Shown here piece after piece: positions 11,941-24,589 of a stretch of DNA of 64,000 nucleotides; the stretch's first letter is position 1, and the number at the start of each line of letters is the position of its first letter. This DNA comes from Hymenopus coronatus. Its lineage: Eukaryota > Arthropoda > Insecta > Mantodea > Hymenopodidae. The stretch is taken from NCBI GenBank assembly GCA_030762935.1, contig CM060899.1, forward strand, positions 14,553,001 to 14,617,000, written 5' to 3'. Under the pieces are notes generated by a model that worked only from the letters and a program-made list of their open reading frames with translations, was not told the DNA's origin and did no database searches. A program made the translations under genes and the position numbers.

Positions 11941-14900
11941 ATGAAAGTCTGACTATCTAGCCATCTTTTGTACTACATACAGCTTCTATGAAAAAACATA
12001 TAAAATTATCAAATGCTTTTATTGGTACTGTCACTAGTTCTTTTGCCATAATGGAGTATAATGTATAATACATTAGCAAACTTTGAAATTATTTTCTGCT
12101 GTATCTCTATCATTTTCATTTATCTGTTTTAAAATTGCAGTTTGCTTCCAAATGACCATTCTCTAATATTTCACATTTAGCTTCCAGTGAGTTGTTTCTG
12201 ATTAAAACAAGGTAAACTACAGGTTTTTCATGAATCTCAAATTCTAATTTTGGATATATTGCCGCCTCCAGTTTCCAGATACAATAGGTTTTCCTTCTTG
12301 CTTATTTTAGTTAACTACTTGTTCCTTTTCATTGAAATCCTAAACAGTGTTTTACAGCTTCCAACTTCATGATCAAAAGAAACTTCAATTAAAGTTTCAT
12401 TTTTTGTAACTAGAGGTTAATGCACTTTTTCTTAGGAAAAATAAAAAAAAAAAAAAAATCTGAATTTCTCATGCATCACACTAGAAATATATTATTCCGA
12501 AAAATTCCATAAAAGAGTGAGCCTTTACATAATTTCAAAATTATGTCAAATGCATACAAAATATTTTGTTTTTATAATTCATTTTGAAACAAAAGATCTT
12601 GCCTCTAGAGATAACTAATTCATACTTTGAAGCCATTCTTTCAGATAAGCTTTAATTGCTGTTTTAGAACCAAAAACCTACTCTAATGGATTTCTTTGCC
12701 CTTCATCTTCCTATGGTCTTACTTTTATTTCATCAGTTTTGGGTAAGTTTTTTTTATTATAATTTCCCTGTTATGTTTCACACATTTGTTGTGGATGGTG
12801 CCATTACTTGTTTTTTTTTTTTTTTTTTTTGTAGAAAATTATTGCTTGTTCATTGTTAATCAATAGTTAATGTAGAAACTTTCTGAAACCAGATGAGAAC
12901 TCCAAATATCCCAGCTCTAATGCTTTGTTGTAAACATAGTTTATGGTTATTAGGCTTACCAACTTCTGAATTGAGCTACTGAATTCTGGGAGAAAATTAG
13001 ATCTAACATTAAAACTAGAAAAATTGATAAAAACTTCAGTCATAAGAACTTTTCCAGTCATCGTTAAATATGCAATGGTATTTCTTCGTTTCTACTCTCG
13101 ATGATCTAGCCATTACAATAACCGACTTACGACTATGACCACTGTTGAAGTCCTTGATTCAAAAACAATTACTGCTTACAATTACTGATTTTGTGATTTC
13201 TATTTGCAAATATAGCACATATAAGCTTTATGTTATGTATGCAACGTTATTTAATGTAACAATGGGATTCTTTCTTCCTCCCGACTTCAACACTGCGGGC
13301 ACACAATTCAAAGCACTACCATTTCCTTTTAAGTACTGCCAACCCCTGCATAACAATAACACTAGCAATAATAAAAGAGATTCATGGTTCTGGGAGCTGG
13401 GAGATTTCATTGAATTTCAGGAGACTCAGCCTTCTGGGAGAGCTGGCAATCCTAATGGTTCCCCACAACTGTATATTTCTGATTTGAACTAAAATTCATA
13501 ACTTATGAAAAATATTTTAAAGTGCTATATTCAAAGTAGTAAGATTTGTTTATCAGCCTTCAAGGAGGTGATTAAAACTTAGATCATATAAAAATAAAAG
13601 CAAATGGTTACAATAAGTGATAAGAGTGTGCATAGTAACTGGATAAAGGTAAGAAGAGCAGGGTTTTGGAGCTTTTGGTACCAGAACAGAGTGTGTGGTG
13701 GAAGAAGCACATCTTTTAGTTGCACTCATTTTCTTTTTGACATTGGAGTGTGATCTAACATATAAAATCTCTCCAGCCCTAAACTCAAATCCCCACTTAT
13801 TCCAGTTTAAGGCAAAAGCAGCCCAAGTTAACACTGCAGTTATCTTAGATTTGCTTCCTGTACTTCATAATCTCTATCATTGTAATATAAATATTCCAAA
13901 ATCAAATAACTATCATTATATTGTACAAGAACATGGAATTTTAACACTAAGCAATGTCAAAACCACAAGATGTACCGTAATATAAATTTTATCAATGGTT
14001 TCTGTTTATAATATTGTTAAGTATCACAGTGATTTTCAAAAAATGTATGTTTTATCTATTTTTGTAACTCTGTATTAGCACATTATTTCAAGTTTTGTAT
14101 TTATGTCTTCTTAGATTCTATTATTTCTATGTATTTAGATAAGAATTCTATGAATTAAGACCTTTTTATTTATTTTGTTTTATTTCTAACATCTAACATA
14201 CCCTTCATAGTTTCTTTGTGATTCATCCTTTATAAGTCTTAGGACTCTTTTTGAGCTTATAAACAAGTAATAAAATCAACACATGAATATCCTGCTATAT
14301 AGTTTTAGTCAAAAAGCAGAGAATGCCCAATTTTTCAAGTATTTATTAGACCTTCTATAACACCTGTAATATTAAACCCTCAAATTTAGTTCTCTATTTA
14401 GTTCCATTTCTGTTTATTCCATTTGAGTATTTTACTTGCTATAAGAATCCCTCCACTTACCTCCTTCCTTCAGAAGGAAATGACTGTTACTACCATGTTC
14501 ATAACTTCAAATTATCTGTAACTTAAAATCTAACTGACTATTTTGCTGGTAAAAGCAGAGTCCCAATCTATATCCTGTCATTTCATTTCAAATGATAAGA
14601 TTATTTTCTTAATATAGGTCTAAGATTTTTTTTCCTTCTCTCTTTCTTCATTACTACAAAACCTACCTTTGCAATGTCTTCTCCCTATCTAGAACTTATA
14701 ATGCTCACTTAATAGGTAACTGAACTGCACCTGGCACTGCATTTTAGTAATATTTGGTCTAAAGGTCCTCAATACCCAAATTCAATTTTCTAAATTAATG
14801 TAACGTGCTTTTGGCAGTTTGTAAAGAATACTAGCACAAACACTTAGATATCATAAAAGCAGAGTCATATCACTGAATTGCACCAATTCTATTTAAATCC

Positions 14901-15774
14901 TTTTTTTTTTTTCTTCTCTCATAAAACAAAAAAGCTAGCCAATGTTCAGGTTTTGCTTCTATTCTTTACCCCACTTTAACCCTACAATTAAAATCCTGGT
15001 AGTTCCAAATTTGCCTCTTCCAATAAATACATTTCTACCACCATTACCAAATCACTTGAGCACTTAAAGCATATCTATTACCTGTGAAGAATGAATGCAG
15101 ATGGCCACAAGTGGAAGGTGGCGTAAATACAAACAAATAAGCAGTATTACTACAGCACTTCTGGTGCATGCCCTGTACAATTTGCAATGCTGGAATACAG
15201 CAATAGAGTATCTTACAGTAAACAGGTTTGAATCAAGTCAGAATGCAAACATTGCCGTGTATAAGTCATGCACTCACAAAGTAGAAAATTAATATTCATT
15301 AGTAAAAAAGAAAACAGCAAATTTAACTTGTTTTGGATTGTTTAGTTATATCCTGTTTAAGTATCCTGTACTGATACTTTGATGATCAGACTGAACTGAA
15401 CTATGTTCCAGCCTTCTCTGACTGCTCTAAACCATGCCATGCTACACCAGCAACCTGCCCAGACAAGATCTACAGCACACTTTTCCAATAGACCTTCAAC
15501 ATTCAGCTCAGTATGAACAGTTTGAATCATAAACTGGGTCATGCTGACCAAATCTAAATATATCTAATTTTGCTTGGCAACTTATACACACACATTTCTC
15601 TGCCATGGACTTCATGTTCCAAAAGGCTTCCTGCTGGCATAAATACTACACTTAAAACCCCTCTTGACTCCATACATTCAAACCACCTGATGTGTTTTGT
15701 ACCAGCTGATGTGAAAGTTGTATCTTTTTCCTTGTTGGCATCACGTGTTGTTTGCATAATTCCTCCTCTCAGTA
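11941..15774. other. No gene recognised; A and T runs
   Basis: The stretch holds an A run near 12443-12458, a T run at 12811-12830 and a T run near 14901. The longest open frame (13145-13492, 115 codons) overlaps an antisense frame and has no recognisable motif. I regard it as chance. Confidence 0.6.
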
Positions 15775-15778
15775 TTAA

Positions 15779-16826
15779 CCCCTTAATTACCAATCACGAT
15801 CTAATCATGATCCGAAAATTCTGTGAGAATTGCCAGTCATCATCAAATCATGATGTCATTTTCATATGCTTTATCTCTTTCCAGTAGTAATGTCTGTGTA
15901 CTTTGTATGCTACAGCCATAGAAAAAGGTTTTCAGGACATTATGTTTACACTCCAAAGCACAAAATTAGCTCAAATTTTATTGCCTGGAGTGTCAAAGTA
16001 GTAAAAGCAGGTGTTAAACACTATCAACCACTATCTCAAAATTTAATTTCTCTATCTGGTGTTTATGTTGGCTGGAACATGGCATTGACTAGCCAAAGGT
16101 TGCAAACTGAAGAGGAAATAAGACCTGCAGTTTGCAGTGTATTAGAAGGAAGTGAGTAATTATGAATTTTTGGACCTTGATGAAAGCGTTTCTGGCCTAT
16201 GTGTTAGGAAGATTTATATTTTAGCTTCAGAATCCGATAACATTGGCCCTTGTATGCCTGCAAATAATCAGTGCACTTATCAAAATCTATTTATGGAGGA
16301 GGTGTAACCAGATGATGCATAAAACATTATTGGACCATTCAGCAACGTAACAACACAAGTAAATTGCACAGCAATAGTCACATTTTTATCTTATGGCTTT
16401 ATGCAATTTTTTTTTTTTTTTTTTTTTTCAGTTTTCAGCCTTATGGTTATGCAAATTCCTTTTTTTATTTTATAAAATAAAACACCAGACCAAACACGAT
16501 GCTGTTTTAATAAAGAAATATCTGTACTTTAATTTAATGGCCTTAACTTTCTATGTAGTAAATTATGTATGTCTAATTATTATTTTGCGATTTTTAATTT
16601 TGCTTTCAAATGTTTCTTTGTCTTTTAACTTTTTTAAAAATATTGAAAAGACTTCTCCTCCACATAATCCATACTATATAGTACATAAAAGGATTTATTA
16701 AAAATAAAAAAGGATTAAACCCTCTATTTCATTTGATACACATTACTAATAATTTAAAACCTTCCATTCTCTATAATTGCTTGGCACTTTTCAGATATTT
16801 TGCTATTTAGACTGGCATTAAAAGGG
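15779..16826 (+). mobile_element. piggyBac-derived MITE, copy A (complete)
   Basis: TTAA flanks both ends (15775-15778 and 16827-16830). The ends are CCCCTTAATTACCA on the left and, complemented, CCCTTTTAATGCCA on the right, as expected for piggyBac-like elements. A frame at 16085-16159 reads MALTSQRLQTEEEIRPAV, which resembles the start of piggyBac transposases. It is followed by a decayed acidic stretch, then AT-rich sequence. No catalytic core exists. Copies B, C and D share the same internal structure, so this is a non-autonomous family that kept the transposase N-terminus. It sits 1 kb upstream of the first zinc-finger exon. Confidence 0.8.
15981..16036 (+). mobile_element. 5'-truncated SINE family 2 inside MITE A
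   Basis: Only the SINE 3' end (GTAGTAAAAGCAGGTGTTAA and CACTATCAA) is present. It is flanked by TCAAATTTTA (15971) and TCAAAATTTAA (16036), likely target-site duplications. Copies B and C lack it at this place, so it was inserted after MITE A arrived. Confidence 0.7.
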
Positions 16827-17084
16827 TTAAAGTCCCCCAATCATTCCACATTCTATGATTCTACCCACATATTTAATTTGGGTCCGTTCCCTCAATACCT
16901 ACATGCTCATGAATTTCCTATTTGTCCCATCAATCCAAACTTGGTTTCTTCCTTGGACACTTTTCCTTCATTGCGTACTTTCATCATTTCATTAGTGCTT
17001 TATCTTTATATCTCTATTATTTTTAGACAAATATTGTTCAACAAAAGCTCTTGTGCCCTTTAAACGTAATTTCTTCATTACCAC

Positions 17085-17245
17085 CACCCACTTAGGCTAG
17101 GTGACAGAGGCTTGATCCCAAGCGACCACATGAGGGGTTTGTGGCACAGGGTCAGGTTCTCTTGTTTACCCAGCCATTGCATTCCACCACTGCTCCATTG
17201 TCTTCATTTGCACTGTGATAAAAGTGGGTGTTAAACATTATTAAA
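17085..17245 (+). mobile_element. SINE family 2, partial
   Basis: It begins within the tRNA-like head (CTTGATCCCAAGCGACCACA) and carries GGGTTTGTGG, a degenerate TCAGGTTCTC-TGTTTACCC domain and the GTGGGTGTTAAACATTATT tail. Confidence 0.75.
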
Positions 17246-17793
17246 AAACATTGTGTGTGTTATCGAAATGAACCAGCAGCATGCTCCTTTCCATCAGTAT
17301 TCCCTTTTCCCATTTTTTTTTATTTATCTATATTAAAAATGCTGATTCTGGGTTGATACATTGGTCCATAGGTGCCCCTTTCAGTCAAGTATGAGTGCAT
17401 TTGTGAAATGTTTTTCTCATGGTGCAACTTACAATGAACAAGTAACTAACTTTTAATGGTTACACCTAGTTCATAATGTGAAGCATTGATCTGGGTTTTC
17501 TGAATTCCATTTATTAAACAACATAGCACAAATTTAGAGGTCTCATTGAAGGCATAAAAGTTTAGCTTTGAAGGTGATCTATGCTGGTAAATTCCTTAAC
17601 CAAGTCACAAAATATTTAGAGTAGTAGCTGCTTTCTATTAAATGGTGTTACTATTTTAAAAGTAAGCATGTATGTAGTTATTGTTTTGACAGTTTTTTTT
17701 TGTTTTTTTTTAACCCTGAAATCAATCAAAACTGAGTTCAATCTTGTTGAAATTATAGTTTATGTTATACCTAACATATTTTTTTCTCCACAG

Positions 17794-18299
17794 ACTTGTT
17801 AATAAAATTAAGAGCAATAGTTGTGAAATGGATACCAAAACAGAACTCAAAGAAGAGGAAGCTCTCTCAGACAATGTAACCTCAGAGAATGAGCGAGAGA
17901 TCTTTACCAAAGTTTCAATTAAAACAAACAGTGATCCTGGGCTTCTGAACGTTGATTGTAACATAGTGGTAAAAACAGAAATTGAATCAGAGACTCCTAT
18001 TTTAGACTGTTGTTCACAGAAAAGGAGAGAATGGTTTACCAAACATGTCGTAAACCATAGTGAGTTTGAAACTGTTCCATACAGCAACAATTGTGAGATA
18101 GATATTAAACCACAAATTGAGGGACAGACTCTGATTTCAGGCTTTGGTTCAGAGTATGAGAGACAATTTCTTCCAGAGGATATTGTAATGAAAGATGAGA
18201 AATACAACAGTAATCGTGAAATGGATAACCTAATACAAATTAAAAGAAGAACCTTGGTTGTTAGAAACAGAAACTTCATCTGTTTGTCATGGTGATAAG
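17794..18299 (+). pseudogene. 5' coding exon of a C2H2 zinc-finger gene, paralogue 1 (frameshifted)
   Basis: An acceptor (TTTTTTTCTCCACAG) precedes the exon, and a donor GTAAGG follows at 18300. The start ATG is at 17828. The product is acidic and made of four repeats of about 43 residues, each opening with an (N/D)C-E/N block and an IKxE-like motif: MDTKTELKEEEALSD, NIVVKTEIESE, CEIDIKPQIEGQ and a last unit that matches KEEPWLLETE of the paralogue only after a frame change. From the ATG to the donor is 472 nt, one more than a multiple of three, whereas the paralogue at 30467 ends exactly on a codon. The extra base is in the A run at 18242-18245. Without correction the frame ends at TGA just before the donor. 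LKEE and VKTE fit the SUMO consensus. It is either a decaying duplicate or carries an assembly indel. Confidence 0.7.
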
Positions 18300-18739
18300 G
18301 TAAGGTAAGACTTCTTGAAATATATCAAATTTAAAATGTTTGTTTTCTTTTATTTTGCAATTGATAAGTTATTACAGACAGTCAATGAATGTGTAAATTT
18401 CTGTCAGATATTGTATTTTCGCTTTTCACTGCTGCTGGTCAAGATAATTCCATCAAGGAAAAACATTCCAGACTTGCTATGGTTGAGTTAACTTGTCCAG
18501 AGGTTTGAGTGACTGCAAGTCTTAGAATTTCATATGTAAAAGTGTTTGAATTGCATGGGCATAATGGTACATCTGTTAGGATTCAAAAGAACTATCTCTC
18601 AAATATATGCCTGCATGGTTACAACATCTGAAGGGAAATAAAGCAAACTGGTGCCAGAAAACTACATATTGTAGCTCTGCATGCTTCTAACCACTTAATC
18701 TACATGACATAATCAGAGTATTCCAAAAGCAGTGAGATA

Positions 18740-19110
18740 ATGGCTTCTCTGAGTAGTATGCTGTGTTTTGTTGCTGATAATGAATTATTAGAAGTTTCTG
18801 AGGCTTTATTGTCAGTTTTTTGATTTATTGGAACTCAGGGATAGTGACAGTGATATTTATGTTCCTGATAATAACGAGGAATCTGATGATGGTGAAAATG
18901 AGCAACAGGCTGCACCATCACAGCTGCATAAGTGAGCATGTATAGCATTGCCTTTGTTCCAGTGGAACATTAAATGCCATGTCTACTCCAATACATCCTT
19001 AAAAGACAAGAAGAGAAGAGAAAGCAGGTACATGTCTGCCAAATGTGGCATTGCCTTAGGTGTACAACCCTGCTTTGAAAAGTATCACACACTTTTGATA
19101 TTCTGTGAGC
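18740..19110 (+). pseudogene. Internally deleted piggyBac transposase (N-terminus joined to Cys-rich end)
   Basis: An acidic block DSDSDIYVPDNNEESDD at 18840-18890, typical of piggyBac N-termini, is followed after about 60 bp by KDKKRRESRYMSAKCGIAL and QPCFEKYHT (about 18995-19090), typical of the cysteine-rich C-terminal domain. Some cysteines expected in that domain are changed (SAKCG). The whole catalytic region is missing, so this is a deletion derivative of a different subfamily from MITEs A-D. Confidence 0.65.
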
Positions 19111-21494
19111 AACAGTGATGTGAAACAATGTTATAAAAAACATATAAACCTTTAGGTACAGACCTATTTTCTTTACTTATTTGGACAACCCTAATTTGGA
19201 AAAAAATAAACTAAATTTAAACATGCATACTAATATTGTTAATCATAGCAGGAAAATCAGTAATTTCTTATTATAAAATCTAAGACATCAAAAGTAGTGG
19301 CATTGTGTGCTCCATATGGACAACTCTGTGTTGTGGGTGTAGCATATGCTCATATAAAAAATATTTTCTAAATGAAAATTTGGAACTTCTAGAACATCTA
19401 AAGAGCCTACATAATTTGTGGTCAGTTAATGTTTCATTCTCAATGGCTTTGCATGATTTTCTGAGAGTTTTAAAATTAGGAACATGTCTGAAATTAACTC
19501 GGCAAGCAGGTGTTTCTTGTTTAAAAATATGTCAGCAGTAGAAAGGTTAAAGAGCTGCCAATAATTTTTCTACTGATATTTCTTGAAAATATTAGATATT
19601 TGATGGAGGTTAAGTTGAACTCATAATCAGTATATTCTGTTATACTGTTACATCTAACAGTCAGCTCATTTGAAATGAAACATGAATGCTAAATGAACCT
19701 AAAGGGAACTCCATTTATTCAAAACAAAAACAACAGCTTTAACCAATGATAGTAATTTTATAATATATATAGAAAAAACAAAGCTAAGAAATTTATAAAG
19801 AAACCAATTAATAGGACTGCCTATGATAATGCTAAGTAATGTTGAAACTGCAACTAAAAGACAAACTATATTTTTAATATTTTGGATCCATAATAACTAG
19901 AGTCTGGATCATATGCATCATAAAAAGCTAGAAACATGCATGAAAAACTCACTGAATACAAAATAGGGTTATTGTTCGTTTTAGTAAAATTGCATTCTAA
20001 TATGAAAAGGAGCTGCTGCTGCATCATCATTGGTTTCATTATTATTTTCCTCACTGCTTTCTGTACAACATAAATTATTAGTGACTAGAATTTTCTTCAG
20101 ACTTGATTTTATATTGAGAAGCATCACCAATTTCACTACTGCTCTCTAATAAACTTGTATCAGGTTTCTCAAACCCTGTTCATGTTATACATCTTTTGTA
20201 ATCATGATGGCTATTGATACATCTCAAAGAGTAATATTATTTTCCTTGGTTGAAAGGCAATTGTGACGTCAGACTGGAGGAATTATAAATATTAAATGTC
20301 TGCACTTCTTTCCAGATATATGCAAATTACATGTGTGAGAAGGAATCTAAAATAAAGTTAGTTATATAGAGTAATGGAACATTGTGAACTGAGCTTGTCA
20401 AAAGATTCATGTACCAAAACAGGGTGTGCAAGCCGTGGACACCAAATGTTGCATACAATGGGAGATTGTTGATTGTTACAGAATTACAAACCCAGACCTA
20501 TATTTGAGAGATCTAGTATCAAGGTCTACAATATCCACATCCATTTTTGGAGAAAAATGAGAAAAATATATCTATGGCTCTCTTTGCTAGATATAGAAGG
20601 TTTTGATAAGTTCTATTAATAATCATATTAAATCTTGTTAATCTTTTTTAACTGAATTGCTCAAAGCTGCATTCTGAATATTCAAATTGGCAACACAGTT
20701 TCACACAAAACCTTCATTAGGATGATTGATTCGGAGATATCCATTTTCAATACTGAGAGACTTCTTTCCATGCTGTTTCAAATGTATAAGAACAAATAAT
20801 TGACCAATTATGGTTTATTTAAAACCATTGCAATCAAACTGACTCACAGCATGGCTCATATATATGAATTACCAATTGAAGTACTTTAAACAATTTGTCA
20901 GAGGATGAGGTAGGTTTTGAAATATGTGCAGCATCTTTTGCAGATGAATATGGCAGTTTCTGGAACAAACTGGTATTTTCTCAAAGCATTTTCAATGGAA
21001 TGTTGGTTGAACTTGAAAATAATACGTAGTGGATGTGATAAGGGGTGAAATGCAACTCGTACAGGTATGGCATAGCTCAACATTTCAAAAAATTGCATGT
21101 GGTAGATTTTGATACTAGACCCCTATTTGTAAAGCAGTACAATGTATTTTATATGGCAACAGATCAACAGTTACAACAGAGCCCCATGAAAGCAACCTGC
21201 AGACGTGCATGAGGAAAAATGTAGGATGTACGAACCTACTTCCATACTACCAGAAAAAGTACTATTTGAACTCCATTCAAGTTTTTGGACTCATAGTCTG
21301 AGGTAGTTACCATACCCCACCTATTGGTCAAATTTTTCAAACAATTCAACATTAAGAAGGACTTGGAGGACATAGTGGTAGCTGCAGTCAAAGTTAAAAG
21401 TTACATTTATGGTATAAAACTCTTTTTATCCATATACTCTTAATTGAATATGAATTATATAGACATTGCTTCTTTTGTTAAATATCCCATTTTG
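19111..21494. other. Intron or intergenic; no gene recognised
   Basis: Only short unmotivated frames are present (19305-19541 plus, 19866-20054 minus, 20898-21098 minus). Confidence 0.6.
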
Positions 21495-21730
21495 ACTGGC
21501 TGCCCTGTAGCCGAGTGGTTAAATCACTCACCTCTCACCTAGGCAGCCTTGGTTGGATCTCAAAAGACCATATGTGGGGTTTGTGGTAGACAGAGGTGGG
21601 TTTACTCCGGGTTCTCAGGTTTCCCCTGCCCCCACATTTCACTAATGCTGCATCTTCATTCCATGTATCGATGTCTTTGACTGTGGTGCCTTAGTAGTAA
21701 AAGTAGGTGTTGAACACTATCAATGAATCT
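21495..21730 (+). mobile_element. SINE family 2
   Basis: The tRNA-like head has an A-box-like TAGCCGAGTGGTTAAATCA, CCTCTCACCTAGGCAGCC and a degenerate B-box GGTTGGATCTC. The body carries ACTCCGGGTTCTCAGGTTTC and the tail TAAAAGTAGGTGTTGAACA. It is full length but diverged. Confidence 0.85.
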
Positions 21731-21984
21731 CAACTTGACTACAAAAGGGAAGCATATTTAGTAAAGGTAGGCGATAATGAATCTGTTTTATAAGACCTCA
21801 AGACAGATTTTCATAGAAAAATTACTACTATAATTTTCCTTAATATTATTCTCAAACCAATTTAGCATTCTCGTTGTCATATTCATATTCAACATAGTGT
21901 AATCTTTATGAAAAGTGAGGCTTCATTCATGTTGCAAACAAAACGTCAAAATTTGTTGTTCAGTGAATTTCACTCTATTTTATC

Positions 21985-22020
21985 AGCGGATAAAAGTAAC
22001 ACAAGTTACTTTTATCCGCT
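21985..22020. repeat. Perfect short hairpin (16 bp stem, 4 nt loop)
   Basis: AGCGGATAAAAGTAAC is followed by ACAA and then its exact complement GTTACTTTTATCCGCT. No known element could be assigned around it. Confidence 0.95.
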
Positions 22021-22325
22021 CCAGCCAATGCAGTCATCCCTTAATTTGCAAGGATGCTCATTTAAACCTACATTGGAAATTTCCACAAAACATTCTATCA
22101 TAAGAGAGGGGAAGCGTCCAGCTGGTTTGCTGGTTATGTGTCCATATTGTTAACCTACTCAAGGGCACTACTACATCAATTTATGTCTTGGACTGCACAC
22201 ACTGACTCCCAATAAACTTGGGATTTAGCCACTGCATTCCAAACAAATAAGTTATATGAACCTTATAGAACACTTCTTCTTAATTTAACTTACAATAGTC
22301 ATAGGCATTACATATCTAAATTTAA

Positions 22326-23080
22326 TCCATTTAGTGCTAATCACGGTCTAATCGTGATCTGAAAGTTCTGCTAGAACTGTAAGTCACAATCTAATCATGA
22401 TGTCATTGTCATACCTTTAACTCTTTCCATGTAAACTTTCTATGCCATAGCCATAGAGAAAAGTTCTCTGCAGCATTTCAGGGCCTTATCTTTATACTCC
22501 AAAGTATGTATAAGCTCCAAATTAAACTTCTCTGGCCAGTGGTTGTTTATGCTGGTTAAAAAATGGCTTCGTCCAGCATAAGGTTACAATCAGAAGAAGA
22601 AATAAGAGCTGCAGATTCCGATGTTTTAAAAGAAAGAATGTGATTTTGAATTTTCACACCTAGATGAAAGCGTTTCTGACATTCATGTATAAGAGGAAAA
22701 TATATTATAGCTTCAGCGATGAAAAACTAATAAAGATAGTCCTCATGTGCATGCAAATAATCAGTGCACTTATCAAAATTAATTTATGAAGGTGTAACCA
22801 AATGACACAGACAAAGTGAATCAAACATTTAACTATGCAACATATCAAGTACTAAATTGTACAGAATTTACATTAGATCTGTAGCCTAATGCTTTATGCC
22901 ATTCTCATTATTAGTTGTATTACATTTGTATGTGTGTGCGCTTGCATGTGTGTGTGCTTGCATGATTGTGTCTTTTTTTCTTCAATTTTTAGCCTTTATA
23001 TCAAATGAATTTAATTTTTGTACTTTAAAAGTATAAAACACCAGACTGCTTAAGTAAAGAAATATCATGAGCACTGTACA
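22326..23080 (+). mobile_element. piggyBac-derived MITE, copy B (3' truncated)
   Basis: TTAA at 22322-22325 precedes a degenerate left end (TCCATTTAGTGCTAATCACG). The block near 22562 reads MASSSIRLQSEEEIRAADS in one frame, parallel to copy A. A (TG)n-rich stretch lies at about 22929-22968. Similarity ends near 23080, about 350 bp short of the right end of copy A. Confidence 0.75.
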
Positions 23081-23349
23081 GTTATAGTGAAGATGGCTAT
23101 CGGAAATAGTAACCAGTTGTATTTCTTGGACACAAGCAATATTGTGGTCATTTTATGCGCACATGCAGAAGAATTTAGTATTTTCAGATGTAATTAATCT
23201 GAAGGTGTGAGGTTGAAGAGGGGAAGCTTCTCTTGGGCACAAAACCCTCTGTGGTGATTTGCCACACATGCGCAATGAGAAAATACAAACCGACAATATG
23301 CAAAAATTAAAGTTTGAGTCAAATCCCTGAGAAAAATATTTTCCCAAGG

Positions 23350-24430
23350 ATTTCTTCATATGAGGGATTAAATAACGAGAAGCATTTCTTAAATATGAAT
23401 GTCTTCTTATTTGAAAACAAAGTTGACCTATAACGAAATATACCTAAAGAAGCTTGTGTGGTAAAAATGTACAATGTTGGTACTTGGTTCGAAGCAGACA
23501 AGGTTCGCTTGTGCAACAATGCTCATTATGTACAAGCAGTGTATTCTGTAACTACCGTAAGTTTACTTAGAAATAGATTAAAGACACATTTGAAGCTTCA
23601 TTCCAAAACAGGAAAAGGCCAAATAACCAATAGTTACTGAAATTCTGGACATGAAGAAACAGTAAAATGGTGCCTTACTTGCTAGAGGTGATTAGTGACT
23701 AGTGTGAAAATGAGTGCTGAGAATTACAAAACCTACCTTAAGAGAAAAGTGAAAAAAGTGCATTTCACATGTTAATGAAACATAATCCGAATGTGCTGGA
23801 GTATAATATGGTGAAATTTACTGCAGAATAATATGCCAATTTATCAGTTGCAGCCATTCAAAGAAAAGGCAGTGTTAAAACTCATCTTAAGAGGGAAAAA
23901 TCCTATACACTGATAAGAAAGATAGGCGATGGTTTGTAAAGTATACAATGCTTCTAAAGAAAATGCTTAAGACATTAATACCATGATCATGATTTACTTT
24001 ACTTTAAGGATAGTTTCCATAACTTTCTGAGCGAAAAGGGACCTTCGTTTGTGAAAAGAAACATCGTGAAGGTTGTAATTGACATTCATAAGCTATTCAA
24101 AGCTAGTATTGAGTATGTAGTGCAGTATTGAGGACTGGAATCTTTCAAACTGAAGTGCATCAGCTGTAAAGACGAGCTATGCATCAATTTACAGCAGGAC
24201 GACCTCTCTGATAATGTTGTTGACATTTGATAAACATGTGAAAGTGACAGTTCCTGTTCAAATTTCTCGGAAGATGTTCAGTTCTTGATTTAAACCAAAG
24301 AGTTATCGAAATATTTTCTCAAAAAAGGATCGAAGGATTGGACTTCAGTTACAAACAGAAAGGTTAATGTCTTATGCACAAACTAGCATTTAATTTCCAC
24401 TGATAGCTTTTAATATCCACTAATTTAAGT
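23350..24430 (+). repeat. Dispersed repeat R2, pair of R1
   Basis: It aligns with 2310-3425 along most of its length. The frame 23458-23640 includes LRNRLKTHLKLHSKTGKG, which looks like the end of a C2H2 finger plus linker. Further on, SVKTHLKREK and FKLKCISCKDELCINLQ-like phrases appear in broken frames. R1 and R2 share such phrases, so the ancestor may have been coding. Confidence 0.7.
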
Positions 24431-24545
24431 TTGTCTTATCGGTGGTCTAAGGGCAAATTACTAGCCTTAGGTTCTCAAGGTCGCGGGTTCAAACCCGGAG
24501 GATTTTTATGCCGCATCTGATAATTGGCCCCAAGCCGCCACTGAT
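24431..24545 (+). mobile_element. tRNA-like SINE head
   Basis: GGTGGTCTAAGGGCAAATTA is followed by a strong B-box with stem (GCGGGTTCAAACCCGG) and then GCCGCATCTG and GGCCCCAAGCCGCC. The D-arm is not canonical, so a SINE is favoured over a tRNA gene. R1 ends at a similar position with a decayed version. Confidence 0.55.
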
Positions 24546-24589
24546 ATGTACTGGTTGCCTAACCCAGCCTGATTAGATTTATTTATCGT

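Noticed and set aside
13145..13492. 115-codon open frame
   Set aside because: No motif, overlapping antisense frame, no splice or homology support; treated as chance.
24434..24510. tRNA gene on the plus strand
   Set aside because: The T arm (GCGGGTTCAAACCCGG) is good, but the D arm and acceptor stem are not, and SINE-like sequence follows.
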